NCBI RefSeq assembly: GCF_030272615.1
Contig: NC_081411.1
Location: 825,274,397-825,338,396 of the forward strand
DNA length: 64,000 nt
DNA from: Cryptomeria japonica
Taxonomy: Eukaryota > Streptophyta > Pinopsida > Cupressales > Cupressaceae
Direction of reading: 5' to 3'
Part shown: piece after piece, positions 45,669 through 57,264 of the stretch
How the letters are laid out: every line of letters begins with the position of its first letter
Numbering within the stretch: position 1 is the first letter of the stretch
Position numbers and translations under genes: made by a program
Notes under the pieces: generated by a model
The model's database searches: none
What the model saw: the letters and a program-made list of their open reading frames with translations, nothing else
Told to the model about the DNA's origin: nothing

Positions 45669-46287
45669 TGTCTACTAGGTAGAAGGTCTTAAGAATTGCC
45701 TATTGAACGTTGCTCAACTAAATGATAAAGGACTCATTCTAGAGTTCAAAGGTGGAGTCTGCAGTATAATTGGAAAGAGTGGTGAACTTATTTCCACCAC
45801 TAAGTAGACCAGAGGTAACTTGTTTCAACTAAATGTCAAGATTAGTCAGTGTCTGATGGTGAAGTTTGATGACAATTGGATATGGCATAGGAGACTTTGT
45901 CATATGAACTTTGATAATATTGTAAAGGCTAGTAAGATGAAGGTAGTAAGAGGATTGCCTTTGCTGAACAAACAGGAGAATGCTTTATGAGGAGAATGTC
46001 AACTTGGGAGGATGTCTTCCTCAACATTCAAAGGTAAGTCTTTTTCAATAGAGAACTTACTTGATCTTGTGCATACCAAATTGTGTGGTCCAATGAAAAC
46101 TAGAAGTATTCAGTGTGATCAGTATTTCATGATTCTTATTGATTGATGATTGCTCAAGAATGATGTCGGTCACATTCTTGAAAGACAAGTGTGAGGCATT
46201 TGGAAAATTCAAAGCCTTTAGAGCATTACTAGAGAAGGAAAGTGGTCAAAAGATAAAGTGTCTTAGAACTGATCAAGGAGGTGAATT
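45669..46287 (+). pseudogene. Copia B pre-integrase and integrase N-terminal half
   Basis: WIWHRRLCHMNFDNIV followed by GECQLGR gives the zinc-binding module, then LLDLVHTKLCGPMKTRS, DDCSRMMSVTFLKD and CLRTDQGGEF. Several stops and a frameshift at about 46140. Cut at GAATT (46283-46287) by E1; integrase resumes at 52961. Confidence 0.88.
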
Positions 46288-47072
46288 TGTAAGGATTCCC
46301 AAAGATATTGAGAGGGGGGGTGAATCAGTATCTAACCAGTATGTAAATTTTATTGTATTATAACATGAAAAGCAATTCAAAACTGTGTACAGGTAAACTA
46401 AAAATAATGCAGTAAAGAAGAATAATAACCACAACATAAGAGACACACCATAACACAATATTTTAACGAGGAAACCCAATGTGGGAAAAACCTCGGTGGG
46501 ATTTGTGAACCACAATATTTGCTTACTGGCCAATAAGGGAATATTACTGTTTACAATAGGGGCCTGCACATGCAGGAAGGCCAAGTGCCTAGAGCTCACT
46601 GCTCAGTTACAAAAGAAAACTCACTGACTTACAAAATTGGATTATACAAATCCAATGTCTTGTACTTCTTTAGATCAACATCTACTATGCCAGATTCAAT
46701 ACTGGTTTAAGCTCTGCAATATACATAAACCCTTATCCCAATAATTCGCACATTAGGTATGCTATGATCTTTTCATATTTTGTATCCTAAATGATCTACA
46801 ATGATCTCATACTTATATGAGTCATGTTACAATCTGCCAAGTCGGCTTACAAAAGATTTTACAATTAATTACAAAATATATTTATACAAAATTCTTATCG
46901 GCCAGGGTGCCAGTAATCTTGTGTTTGGTGTCGATGATCTGTATGTCGGTGTAGAGTTTGTCGGTGTCGGTGCCTGTGTGTACTTGCCGGTATCACATGA
47001 ATGTAAGGTTGCCATCAATGACAATACCTTCAATCACTTAAAATTTCTCATTGGAGCATGCATTTACAAAGA
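46288..47072 (-). repeat. E1 3' LTR (785 bp)
   Basis: TGTAAGGATTCCC (the partner has TGTTAGG) to a degraded inner end near 47072, followed by the PPT (minus GGGGGAGAT, 47073-47083). Has the GAGAGGGGGGGTGAATCAG and AAACCCAATGTGGGAAAAAC blocks. Confidence 0.88.
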
Positions 47073-47320
47073 ATCTCCCCCTTTAGCATTGATGGCAACA
47101 CTCATGAGAAAAATCCAAAAATGTATATCCAAAAATGATTTGCCAAAATTGTCTTATCAAAACTGTGTGCTCATAATGTTGTTTCAAAAATGAGTTCTCC
47201 CCCTGAGAAGATGATGTCCTTTAGTCAACCTTTTTCTCATTTCCACTACTCCCTCTTTGACATCAATGACACAGGTTGTCAAAGTGTCAGTTGAGTACAG
47301 TTTCAGCTCGATCCTTGTAA
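47073..47320 (-). promoter_or_regulatory. E1 polypurine tract and 3' untranslated region
   Basis: On the minus strand the tract next to the LTR reads ATGCTAAAGGGGGAGAT. Further purine runs lie at about 47205 (CAGGGGGAG) and 47250 (GTCAAAGAGGGAG), the latter preceded by GTCATTGATG, the same word that opens the LTRs. Confidence 0.65.
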
Positions 47321-48840
47321 TCAGTTGGTTACAATCTGGAAAAGAACTACCAATACAAAATTTAAGCTCTCAGTGAACTTTTCACTATCTTTCAATGCAA
47401 CCTCTGTCCTTTGAATAGTAGTGGTGAGGTGATGCATTTGTTCCTTCGGTGTCTTTAGTCCTTGAACAAGTGCCTCAGAGATCACTTTTCTCAAAGAGAT
47501 GAGGTAGTCCAATTTGGGACTGAGTTTGCATTTAAGGTCTTTTACCTTCCCTTTTATTTAAACTTTTTCTTTTTCAAATTTCTCAAGTTTTTCTTCAAAA
47601 CTCTATATCTCCTACTCTGTAACTGATAATGGTTCAAATGAACCAATGAGGTTATCAACTATATTGTCAATCTCCTTTTGTACCTTACTGATTTCCTTGT
47701 CTATATCTATTGTCATAATGTTTGTCTTGCATGTGTCTCTATAGAGTTCCTTAAACTCCATTATTATTTTGTTTAGTGTCGGTAAAAGGGTACCAATGTG
47801 TCCCATGCACTTCTTTATTGTTTCATCAAAGAATTTCTCTTTCTCTTTATTCATTTTCTCCTTAATTAAATGTCTCCTCATTTATTTGATCAACTGTCAA
47901 AATGTTGTCAGTGATGAATTTAGACAATGTGTCTAGTTGACCTAAAGAATCTTTATTATCCACAATGCACTTGGGTGCTATCAATTTAAGAATAGGAATT
48001 GTGTCATCAATAGCCTTATAGGCTTGTGCATTACTTTATTGATTCCAGTAAGAACTCTGTCATGTTTGTAGGCTGAAATTCTGTTACTGAAGTACCGGAT
48101 GTCTGCCCAACTGTTTTCACAATCTCCATGCTATCATTTGTAGTATTAACCTTGCTTGTTTTGACCTCTGGTAGGTCAGTTTGTGTTTGCATTTCTATTA
48201 GCAAAGGTTTTGGTTCTTCAGCTATTGCCGATGGCACTGTTTCTGTTTGAACCTGTACATCAACCTGTTGGTGTTCCTATTTCTTAGTCTGTGCCTTAGT
48301 GGGTTACCCTGTGCTGTCAACTATCAATTTTTTTGATGTAGTCTCGGTATGCACTGTCAGTTCATCTATATTCACCTCTACACTGTCCATTGTCATTTTC
48401 TCTGATTGTTTCTTAGTTTTATCTATCGACGCTTCTGATGATTTCCTAGTAGTGTCCTCTATCGGTTTCTCATTAATCACCACATCTGCAGCCAGTGGCT
48501 CAGTATCCACATCTTTCTTCTTATCCTCAGTGGTTTCTTTATCTACCACAATATTCACCTCTTGGGTGTCTATATTCATAGTATATAATAGCTCTGACTC
48601 AGGATTTGTATCATCTTGAGGAGTCTCAATACTCTCTATTGTCGGTTGATTGTCATTAGTATGTGCTGGTGGTGTACCAGAAAGAGGTGGGGGTAAGTTG
48701 TTGGTTATTTTTAGGCTTGGAGGACCACCTACCTTACCTTTCCCCTTATCTTTGTCCTTTTGATAGACTCTGACAGTCTTAGGTCTTTTAAGTTCTTCAT
48801 GTTCCTCTTTTGTAACAAGAATATATCCCATTGATCTGTA
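47321..48840 (-). pseudogene. E1 cargo protein, C-terminal part (coiled coil, low-complexity linker)
   Basis: Several open pieces in different frames (48304-48831, 48031-48237, 47612-47881, 47321-47512). The first starts ILVTKEEHEELKRPK, then KDKDKGKGKVGGP, a long Thr/Asp/Glu-rich linker, and ends in VHTETTSKKLIVDS. The 47612-47881 piece is a charged helix (EKEKFFDETIKKCMGHIGTL). E2 has recognisable counterparts of the same blocks (58055-59330: KKFFEEQIKKC, KERDKGKGKVGGP), so the protein is a fixed part of the family. No known enzyme motif. Confidence 0.6.
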
Positions 48841-50706
48841 GTCTCTTCTGAAATTTCATTTACTCTTCCTACCATTAGTGCTACATGTCGGTGAGCAGTT
48901 GAAAATACTGTTCGGTTGGCTTCACTAATTAATTTGTCTATCTCATCAGGTGAGTTTACTGGATGCACTGCAAGTAATTTTTCAATTTTTGTCTTCTTGT
49001 CTAGCTCAACAATGGCTACCCTTCTAGCTTCTAGTCTTCTATACAAATCATTGGGTATTTCATCAACAATTTCCATCAAAAATTTCTTGTATATATCCAA
49101 GTATAAAATTACACTATTTTCTATGCTTTTTTTGTCATCAACGGAAAGTGTGTTATATACTTTGCTAATGTTTTTCAACTTTCCATCGTTTGTTATTTCA
49201 CTAAGGAGTTTATCCAATGGAGCAATATCTTGTTTTACCTTCTTCTTCTTTGGAGTTAACTTCTTAACTGGAGGCCTCACTATTTGTTGCTTTTGTCTTG
49301 TTCTCCTCGGTGTAGGTGAGGGTGTCGGTGAGGGTTTTCTTTTCCTTTCTACCCTTTTGAATACCGCCAGTATATCACTCAGATAAATTTGCAACTGGTG
49401 AAAGATGAGTTTCTGGTTGAAGTCCTTCCAACTCACTTTCTTTGATACCACTTTGCTTTAATACATCTTCCTTAATTGCTTTTTCTTGTCTAGTGCCTTT
49501 CCTTACTGTTTGTTCAACTTTCTTAACTCTTTTCCTAGACTGAATGCCACTCTCAATTGTTTTTGCATTGCCAAAGAGTTTCTCAGAGGGTTCCTTTGGT
49601 GCTTCAAGGAGGGCTTTTGCATAAGTTTCAATGATGTTATCATCTGTTTCATACCCCATTTCAGTTACCCAGATAGTTCTAGGGACAACTGCCTCCATCC
49701 AGATTTCATCTTTCTTGATTACAAAACATATTTCCTTTTGATATTTATCCACAATTGCCTGAGACAACCTTATTCTTGTCTTCATTCGAGCCTTTAGTGC
49801 TTGAAAATATTCATTTATATTTTTCTCTCTATGTTCTCCCATGTTGTTTAATAAATCCAATAGTTGCTTTCCTACCGGTATATCAAAGCGAAAGTCTTTC
49901 CTACCAATACCGGGTACTTTCTTAGTAATGTACAACATTAAACATACAAGAAAATTTCCAAATCTAAAAGTTCCTTTCTTATCTCCTTTGATCTTTTTTA
50001 GATTGTCTATCAAATCATCTTTGAGCCATTCACACACATCTATTCTAGCATTATCATTAACCATGTCATATGCACTTTTAATACATAGGCTAGATATTGA
50101 GTTTAACCTATTTTCATGTGTAGCTTTATAGCCTAAAATCATACTAACAAATCTAAAATTGATGTCCTTCACATCATTTACCCTTAGAGACCTTTTGTCA
50201 AATGTTGCACTGGTTAGGTCCATCACTGTGTCATTTGAGACCCTTTTAGTTCTGTCAGGTCTACTACCGGTGGAAGGTAACCTTGTTACTGCCTTAATTG
50301 CTTCTTTGGTTATCTTATGAATTGAATCTAACCAAAAGAATTCACCATGGACTCTGCTTAGGACTATTCTTATCACATCTTCACAAAAATTAGGAATGCT
50401 AAGAATATCCACAAAACCTAGGGTTTCCACTATCTTATGTTCAGGTTTGATATTATTGTTTACGTCACAAATCACAGTCCTATACATGTTCTTGATTTCA
50501 TCATCTCCTAATTCCTCTATATGACAATGTATGTATATTCTAGGATCTTCAGCATACACTACTCCCTTAGGTATTTGAGAGAATGCACCTAGGGTATCAT
50601 CTTTCTTCGCTATTTTGGGAACAATTTTGAATACGGGTCTAGGGCTCTTGATAACCTCAATCACAGTAGGGTTTGCTATAAATTCAGGTGTGGATGAGGA
50701 AGCCAT
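48841..50706 (-). pseudogene. E1 cargo protein, N-terminal part (unknown function)
   Basis: ATG at 50706 (MASSSTPEF). 443 codons stay open to 49375, then a frameshift leads into 48729-49451. The first part has VRIVLSRVHGEFFWLDSIHK-like then ITKEAIKAVTRLPSTG, FRFVSMILGYKATHENRL and FRFGNFLVCLMLYITKKVPG, in the style of plant mobile-domain or transposon-associated proteins (inference, not an assignment). A basic linker (PTPRRTRQKQQIVRPPVKK, KKKKVKQD) could be nuclear-targeting or nucleic-acid binding. Then SPDEIDKLISEANRTVFSTA and TTDQWDIFLLQK. Comparable in layout to the element G protein. Only one copy of this N-terminal part is in the window. Confidence 0.6.
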
Positions 50707-51049
50707 AGTTATAAATACCTCAATCTACCTTAGGGATGAGTGCTTGGATGAATTGCTTCACTTTTTTGCTAAGGATGCCTTCACTTGGGAATTTTTGCAC
50801 TCTCAAAGATTTGAATGCTTGGTGAATGAAAAAGGAGCCAAAACACTTGCTTTATAATGTTATTTTCTCCAACTACCACATTTAATGCTTGTCGGTTAAG
50901 TCACAACTTAACTCATCTATCGGTAAGGAAGTAATCCAAATTCTCACCATCAACCGAGGGTATAATAACATGTTTTTCAATTTGTTGCTAAACCCTCAAA
51001 GGATTTTCCTTCAGTCAGATGAAGAGTCTCTTGTCGGTGGAGTGATACT

Positions 51050-52124
51050 CTATTTTGTCAGTGGAGGAGTATTCCCATCAATATTCTGATCTGACTTTCG
51101 GATCCATTGCTTTGAGAATTCTTTCTTTACCTCTTCAACCTTTTCTTTACCTTTCAAGCTAGGACCTTTGTTATTTGTCGGTGATGCCTTATTTCTACAA
51201 AATTTTGCAATATGTCCAATTTTGTTGCAAGCATAACAAGTCACATTGTTTTTCTGAATAGCTTTCCCATATCCTATGCCAGTATGTGTTCTGCATTGAT
51301 TAGATAAGTGTCCAAATATTCCGCAAACATAACATCTTACATTCATTCTGCAATTTTCTGAATTATGACCAACTTTGTTGCACTTAGAGCATTGACCAGT
51401 GGGTATATTAGTGTTCTGATAATTTCTAGATATACACTAATTTTCTCTATGACCATACTTGTTACAGTTAAAACATTTCCCATTAAATTTGTAAGTATTA
51501 GGTTGTATTACCAGTTTACTATGATCATGATTGTTTTTAGTACCAGAGCTTTCACCAATTTCAAAGTCAAGGCCATTTGTATCACCATTAGGTTTCTGAT
51601 TCTTCAGCATGTCAACAAGTTCCTCTGAAATTTTCTTGAATTTCTCCTTGTGTTGATTTGCAATAGCCAATTCACTCTCCAAGATTCCTTTCTGTCTCAT
51701 GAGTTCATTTGTGTCATTTTGTGTATGCATCAAGTCTATCTTCAACATATCATTTTCATGACTAAGTCTTGTATTTTCATTTCCAACATCATTTAGTCTT
51801 CTAACCAAGTCCTCTTCATTCTTCTTCCTATCTTCAATTTCTTTACAAAATTTCATAGTCATATCTTGCATTTCATTCTTCATTGTACTCTTTTCTTGTC
51901 TCAGCTTGTTTACTAGATCATTAAGAGTTTCATTTTCATCTTCATCATTCTGCATATTTTCACAAAGTTCTCTTCTTTTGTTCCTTGCTATAGTAAAATT
52001 TTCCTTGAAGTCCTCAAATAATATCCTGTGCAACCTTTAGATCATCTTCAAGTTTGATATTCTTCACCTTTTCTGCATCATAGTTTGAAAGAGTTGTTTC
52101 CAATTGCTTTCTTAAGTTTTCCAT
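51050..52124 (-). pseudogene. E1 gag-like protein: coiled coil plus four CCHC zinc knuckles
   Basis: Starts at an ATG at 52122-52124 (MENLRKQLETTL). A one-base shift near 52034 and a TAG at 51437-51439 interrupt an otherwise continuous ~355-codon frame. About 190 residues of heptad-like helix (NDLVNKLRQEKSTMKNEM, LVRRLNDVGNENTRLSHEND) replace the usual copia capsid. Then come four C-x2-C-x4-H-x4-C knuckles: CFNCNKYGHREN (the stop falls just before the last Cys), CSKCNKVGHNSENC, CYVCGIFGHLSNQC and CYACNKIGHIAKFC. A basic tail ends it. Likely RNA-binding; capsid function is not apparent. Confidence 0.75.
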
Positions 52125-52181
52125 CTCTACCGGTGTCAAGATCTTCCTCAAGCTGTTAGGCTTTTGAAAATAGAGGACCAA

Positions 52182-52195
52182 GCTCTGATACTAAT
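52182..52195 (-). promoter_or_regulatory. E1 primer-binding site
   Basis: The minus strand ATTAGTATCAGAGC follows the LTR, one mismatch from the copia initiator-Met site. The leader GGTCCTCT...AGCCTAACAGCTTGAGGAAGATC parallels A and F. Confidence 0.8.
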
Positions 52196-52960
52196 TGTTA
52201 GGATTCCCAAAGATACTGAGAGGGGGGGTGAATCAGTATCTGACTGATATGTAAATTTTCTTGAATTATAACATGAAAAGCAATTCAAAACTATGTACCG
52301 GTAAACTAAAAATAATGCAATAAAGAAGAATAATAACCACAACATAAGAGACACACCATAACACAATATTTTAATGAGGAAACCCGATGTGGGAAAAACC
52401 TCGGTGGGATTTGTGAACCACAATATTTGATTACTGGCCAATAAGGGAATATTACTATTTACAATAGGGGCCTGCACATGCAGGAAGGCCAAGTGCCTAG
52501 AGCTCACTACTCAGTTACAAAAGAAGTCTCACTGACTTACAAAATTGGATTATACAAATCCAATGTCTTGTACTACTTCAGATCAGCATCTACTATGCCA
52601 GATTGAGTACTAGTTTAAGCTCTATAATATACATAAACCCTTATCCCAATAATTTGTGCATTAGGTCTATTATGATCTTTTCATATTTCACATCCTAAAT
52701 GATCTACAATGATCTCATACTTATATGAGTCATGTTACAATTCGCCAAGTTAGCTTACAAAAGATTTTACAATTAATTATAAAATATATTTATACAAAAT
52801 TCTTGTCGGCAAGGGTGTCGGTAATCTTCTGTTTGGTGTCGGTGATCTGTATGCTGATGTAGAGTCTGCTAGTGTTGGTATCACATGATTGTAAGGTTGC
52901 CATCAATGACAATACCTTCAATCACCTACAATTTCTCATTGGAGTGTGCATTTGCCAATA
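52196..52960 (-). repeat. E1 5' LTR (765 bp)
   Basis: TGTTAGGATTCCC...TTTGCCAATA. Partner of 46288-47072; the last bases have decayed from the ACA expected. Confidence 0.9.
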
Positions 52961-53700
52961 GAATTCACTTCTGATGAATTCAACAAGTATTGTGAAGAGA
53001 ACGGTATCAAGAGGCAGTTGTCTACCACAAGGAAACCACAAAAAAATGGCATAGCATAAAGGAATAACAAGATTGTAGTTGAACTGGCCAGAACTATGCT
53101 GATCTAAGGAAAGGTTGCTCAAACTTTTTGGAGAGAAGCGGTGAGCACTGCAGTCTATACTAAGAACTAGAGACTCATGAAGAAAGGTAAATATAAAACC
53201 CCTTATGAGTATTGGACTGGGAAGACTCCCATTGTGAGTTATTTTAAAGTATTTGGCAGTAAGTGTTACATCAAGAGAGGTGAGCATCTGAGAAAGTTTG
53301 GTGCTAAATGTGATGAAGGAATATTTTTGGGATATTCCACTAAGAGAAAAGCTCTCAAGTGCTACAACAATAGAACACAGAAAATTGTTGAGAGTATCAA
53401 TGTCAGGGTTGATGAATCCCCTGAGGAAACCTTCAATGAGAAAGTGGAAGATGAACCAGGTGTAGCCTTCTGGGAAATGGTTAACAAAGAAACAAGCAAA
53501 GACCTCAGTGCTCCTATACCGGTAGAAGCTATAGTAGGTGAAGAAGAAGAAGTAAGTGAAGAAGAAGAGGAAAAGCAAGGAGAACCAGCTAGAGTCATTC
53601 CTAGATATGTGAAACTACATCATGATCCGAAGCAGATCATAGGAGATAACGATGCAGGGATACTCACAAGAAGAAAGGTGAAAGAGAATTCTTGCATGAT
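52961..53700 (+). pseudogene. Copia B integrase C-terminal half and acidic linker
   Basis: Resumes TSDEFNKYCEENGIKRQLST after E1, then KNGIA*RNNKIVVELART and WREAVSTAVYT with stops at about 53057, 53104 and 53168. The open piece 53177-53707 follows (KTPYEYWTGKTPIVSYFKVF, GIFLGYSTKRKALKCYN, an acidic EEEEVSEEEEEKQ linker). Stop TAA at 53705. Confidence 0.88.
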
Positions 53701-53701
53701 T

Positions 53702-54657
53702 TCTTAATTTGAGCCTAAGACCACTAGAGAGGCACTTACAGATGAAGACTGGATTAAGGCAATGTAAGAGGAGCTAGACTAGATAGAAAAGAATGCACAA
53801 TGGTCTTTGGTACCTAGACTAGAACACAAGAATGCCATAGGTACCAAATGGGTCTTCAGGAATAAGTTGAATGAAGAGGCACAATTGTAAGAAACAAGGC
53901 AAGACTTGTATGCAAGGGATATACTCAAGAAGAGGGAGAAGAGTATGGAGAAACCTTTTCTCCTATGGCTAGACTAGAAGGTGTCTGAATGCTACTTGCA
54001 TTTACAGCATTCAAGGGATTTAAGGTATACCAAATGGATGTGAAGTGTGCATTCTTGAATGGAATCCTAGAAGAGGAAGTGTATATTGAGAAACTGGATG
54101 GGTTTGGCTTGTCAGAAGATAGTAACATGGTGTGTAGATTATAGAAGGCCCTGTATGCATTGAAACAAGCACCAAGGGCATGGTATGAACGGTTACACTC
54201 ACATCTTGTGAAAATAGGATTTTAGAGAACAAGTGAGGATAGTAACATATACCTGAAATCTGAAGGTGATCAAACTCTGATCTGTGAAGTATTTGTAGAT
54301 GACAGAATCTTTGGAGGAGATGATGAAATGAGCCATGCATTTGCAGATGAAATGAAGAAAGAGTTTGAGATGTCTCTAATTGGAGAGATAAAGTTATCCA
54401 TTGGTTTACAAATTCAACAAATGAAAGAGGGTATCTTTATTACCCAGTCCAAGTATGTCAAAGAGGTATTGAAGACCTTCCGCATGGAGGAGAGAAAACT
54501 GGTTGGTACACCAATGGTGACCGGTTGTAAATTGACTAAGGAAGATGATTCAGCATTGGTGAATGAGAAGGAGTACCGGTCAATGATTGGTAAGTTGCAC
54601 TATGTGGTGCACATCAGACCAGATGTTGCTCATGCAGTGGGCTTAGTAGCTCATTTT
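53702..54657 (+). pseudogene. Copia B reverse transcriptase
   Basis: Begins after the stop with FEPKTTREALTDEDWIKAM, then WSLVPRLEHKNAIGTKWVF. Contains a frameshift near 53878, stops near 53770, 53989, 54142 and 54223, the KVYQMDVK block, LYALKQAPRAWYE and the catalytic box EVFVDDRIFGG. The open piece 54328-54660 covers the thumb (KKEFEMSLIGEIKLSIGLQI, IRPDVAHAVGLVA). Unlike C this copy retains the join to RNase H. Confidence 0.9.
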
Positions 54658-54660
54658 TAG

Positions 54661-55224
54661 AAGAGTCCAAGAGAATCCCACTTGGTAGCGGTCAACAGGA
54701 TTCTTAGATACCTGAAAGGGACCATTGACTATGGATTGTGGTATCCATATAATGGTGATTTTAATCTCAAAGTGTTTACTAATGTAGATTGGGCAGCTAA
54801 TGTGGATGACTGGAAGAGCACAATCGGTGAAGCATTCTTCCTTGGTGGAAGACTAGTCTCCTGGACAAGCAAGAGGAAGAGTTGTATTTCTCAGTCTATA
54901 GTTGAAGCAACATATGTGGCAACATTTATGAACTACACTTAGGAAATTTGGATGAAGCATGTATTGAATGGCTTCAAAGTACCTATATCTGAACCGGTGA
55001 GTACTTTCTATGATAATACTAGTGCAATCAATATTTCCAAGAATCCGGTATTGCATGCTAGAACTAAGCACATTGAGCTCAAGTAACATTTCTTGAGAGA
55101 GAAGGTTCAAAACAAAGAGGTCGTATTACAACATGTTTCCAGTAAGGAGGAGCTAGCAGAAATAATCACTAAGCCCTTACCGAAGACTAGATTTATCTAT
55201 TTGAGAGGTGAATTAGGGGTTTTT
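54661..55224 (+). pseudogene. Copia B RNase H
   Basis: AVNRILRYLKGTIDYGLWY, VFTNVDWAANVDDWKSTIG (the usual Asp of the YTDADWAG motif is Asn), FFLGGRLVSWTSKRKSC and QSIVEATYVA, then after a TAG FYDNTSAINISKNPVLHART and HIELK. A TAA at 55084 and a final stop at 55222. Bases to 55345 are the 3' untranslated part, with a PPT-like AGGGGGAGAAG at 55323. Confidence 0.85.
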
Positions 55225-55748
55225 CCCCTTCATGAAGTAAACTAAAGATGTGTTCTCCACATCAGTCAGGTATTACAATGACAAATATTTTAGGATTGAT
55301 GTGTTGAAGGATGCTACTCCATAGGGGGAGAAGCGTAGTGGAGTATGTTAGGATTCCCATAGATATTGAGAGGGGGGGTGAATCAATATCTAACTGGTGA
55401 ATTGAATTTCTTAACTTAAAACATGTAGAACATATTATAATAGTGTACCGGTATGCAAGAAATAATGCAATAAATAGAATTAAAAGCATCCACATGAAAA
55501 ACACACCATAACACAAGGATTTAACGAGGAAACCCGGTGTGGGAAAAAACTTGGTGGGATTTGTGACCCACAATATTCACTTACTAGCCAACAAGAGAAT
55601 ATTACTGCTACAAGAGGGGCCTACACATGCAAGAAGGCCAACTACCTAGAGCTCACTGCTCAATGGGAAGTCTCACTAGCTTACAATGATGGATTATATA
55701 AGTAAAGTATCTTGTACTACTTCAAAATAACATCTATAATGCTAGATC

Positions 55749-57264
55749 TATTGGCAATATTACAAGGATATTGAGAAGGTTGTTGATGATTATGGACATA
55801 ACTGGTTAAAGATGTTTTACTATCTTGATATTATTATTTTGTCATTGATGTCAAGAAATTAATTTTCTAATTCAGTATGATGTTGCCATATCTTAAGAAA
55901 TATGATATGAAGATTATAAAGAAGTCGGTAAAGACACAAGAAAGAATATGATGAATAAGGGGATAAGTTATTCAATGGGCAACTCTACTGAGTCAGACAA
56001 TGATGAGATCTTGATGTTTTAGATTGTTTTAACATCATACATATGTTGTAAAGTGTAAAGGTTAACACTATACTATGTTATCAAGCAAAGAACCTAGTCA
56101 GTAAACCCTAAGGAACCTAGTCGCTAAACCCTAAGGAACCTAGTCACTAAACCCTAAGGTTATCACAGTTGGCTAATGAAGATAGAATGTCTACCAAGTG
56201 AAGTTTAGTATTCATCGAGTTGTAACCAAGCTATAACAGAATGCATTAAATGTTTACATGCAGTATTTAATGAAGGAAGCTGATGAGCTAGAGCAGATTA
56301 AATGATTGGTAAGCCGTGGAAGAAGCTTGTTAATGAATCTAAGGCAATGGAAAGTTGGCATGGAGATCTACAGCTCAGATTGAACCGCAATACCCTGGCA
56401 CAAGTTCCAAGACTATTATGCAAGTTCCAAGGTGGGGTAAAAAATTTTCAAATCGAAAGATGCATTGAACCTGGACAAGATTGAAGATCTGATGGCTATG
56501 ATTGATCATGGGAAATGTGATCAAGGAGATTAAGCAGTTACCTAATTGTTTATAAATAGGAAACTGTTGATAAACAATGCATGCGGGCAAGTGTATGCAT
56601 AGGGATGCTACATAGTGATTACTGAGCACAGAAGCTTGAAGACATGTTAGAATAATAGAGTATAGAAGCCCAATAGATAGACAAGATTAGTTCTATGTCT
56701 AGATTGTACTAAACAAATAAGAATCCGCTTTAGCATTTTAGATGTGAAGTTGTAGATAGATTTTTGTTACTGTTATTTTGTGAAAGTGATAGAAAATCTC
56801 TTAACCGAGTGGACTTAACATTCTTATATGTAAACCCTCTAGCAAGGTGACATTCTGATTGAGTGTTTGAAATCCTTTAACAAGGTCACTTATAACAAAG
56901 TGAAGATCCTAACAGATTTGAGGGAAATCCCTTAACCGGGTCACATCTAGCAATGTGTTTGTAATCTTTAATAGGATTTGCTTTTAACCGAGCATACTCT
57001 AGAAGAGTATATTTCTTAGTGGTTCTGAAATCCCACAGTGGTTTTTCCCTATTTGGGTTTCCATGTTAAATCTAGTGTTATGAGGTTTATATTGTTCATA
57101 TGCTTTTGAGTTTGCATGTTTGACAATTTTTTATTATATGACTGATATATGTTACCGAGGTTGAATCTGATTTTTCCATGGATGATTAAGTTTGTATGAT
57201 TCACCCCCCCCTCTCATCTTGTTGGCTATTGGATCTGTACTTATATTAAGTATCAGAACTATCA
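55749..57264 (+). mobile_element. Solo LTR of the D family (1516 bp), TSD AGATC
   Basis: TATTGGCAATATTAC...AGAACTATCA, flanked by AGATC at 55744-55748 and 57265-57269. Aligns with the D LTR at 59373-60919 but lacks about 30 bases near the start. The first base pair is TA instead of TG. Three 23-bp units GAACCTAGTC..TAAACCCTAAG lie at 56090-56158. Confidence 0.9.
56090..56158 (+). repeat. Three 23-bp tandem units with telo-box (solo LTR)
   Basis: GAACCTAGTCNNTAAACCCTAAG at 56090, 56113 and 56136. The D LTR has two units at 59754 and 59777. Each contains AAACCCTAA. Confidence 0.9.

Larger units (their letters stand above)
46288..52960 (-). mobile_element. E1: non-autonomous LTR element with zinc-knuckle protein and large cargo ORF, TSD GAATT
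   Basis: 6.7 kb, minus strand. LTRs at 46288-47072 and 52196-52960, GAATT at 46283-46287 and 52961-52965, PBS at 52182-52195 and a PPT next to 47073. Between them lie a coiled-coil protein with four zinc knuckles and, downstream, a large ORF of unknown function. No protease, RT, RNase H or integrase is seen, so mobility must come from another element. The PBS and leader match those of copia A and F. Confidence 0.9.
43063..55345 (+). mobile_element. Copia B: Ty1/copia element nested in A, cut by E1 and E2
   Basis: 5' LTR, PBS, gag, protease, integrase, RT and RNase H in order, same family as C. E1 sits inside integrase (46288-52960, TSD GAATT) and E2 in the 3' untranslated part at 55346. The 3' LTR must lie beyond the window. 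Many stops and at least two frameshifts: inactive. Confidence 0.9.

Noticed and set aside
46273-46599. About 110-codon minus-strand frames at 46273 and 52148
   Set aside because: They lie in the two E1 LTRs and reflect LTR identity, not a gene.
48729-50706. Possible envelope-like protein in E1
   Set aside because: I see no signal peptide, fusion peptide or transmembrane anchor in the cargo reading, and the element lacks pol. Calling it envelope-like would be unsupported.
56302-56484. 60-codon plus-strand open frame, found again at 59954-60136
   Set aside because: It recurs only because both loci are copies of the same D-family LTR; no start context or known protein. Ordinary LTR homology explains it.
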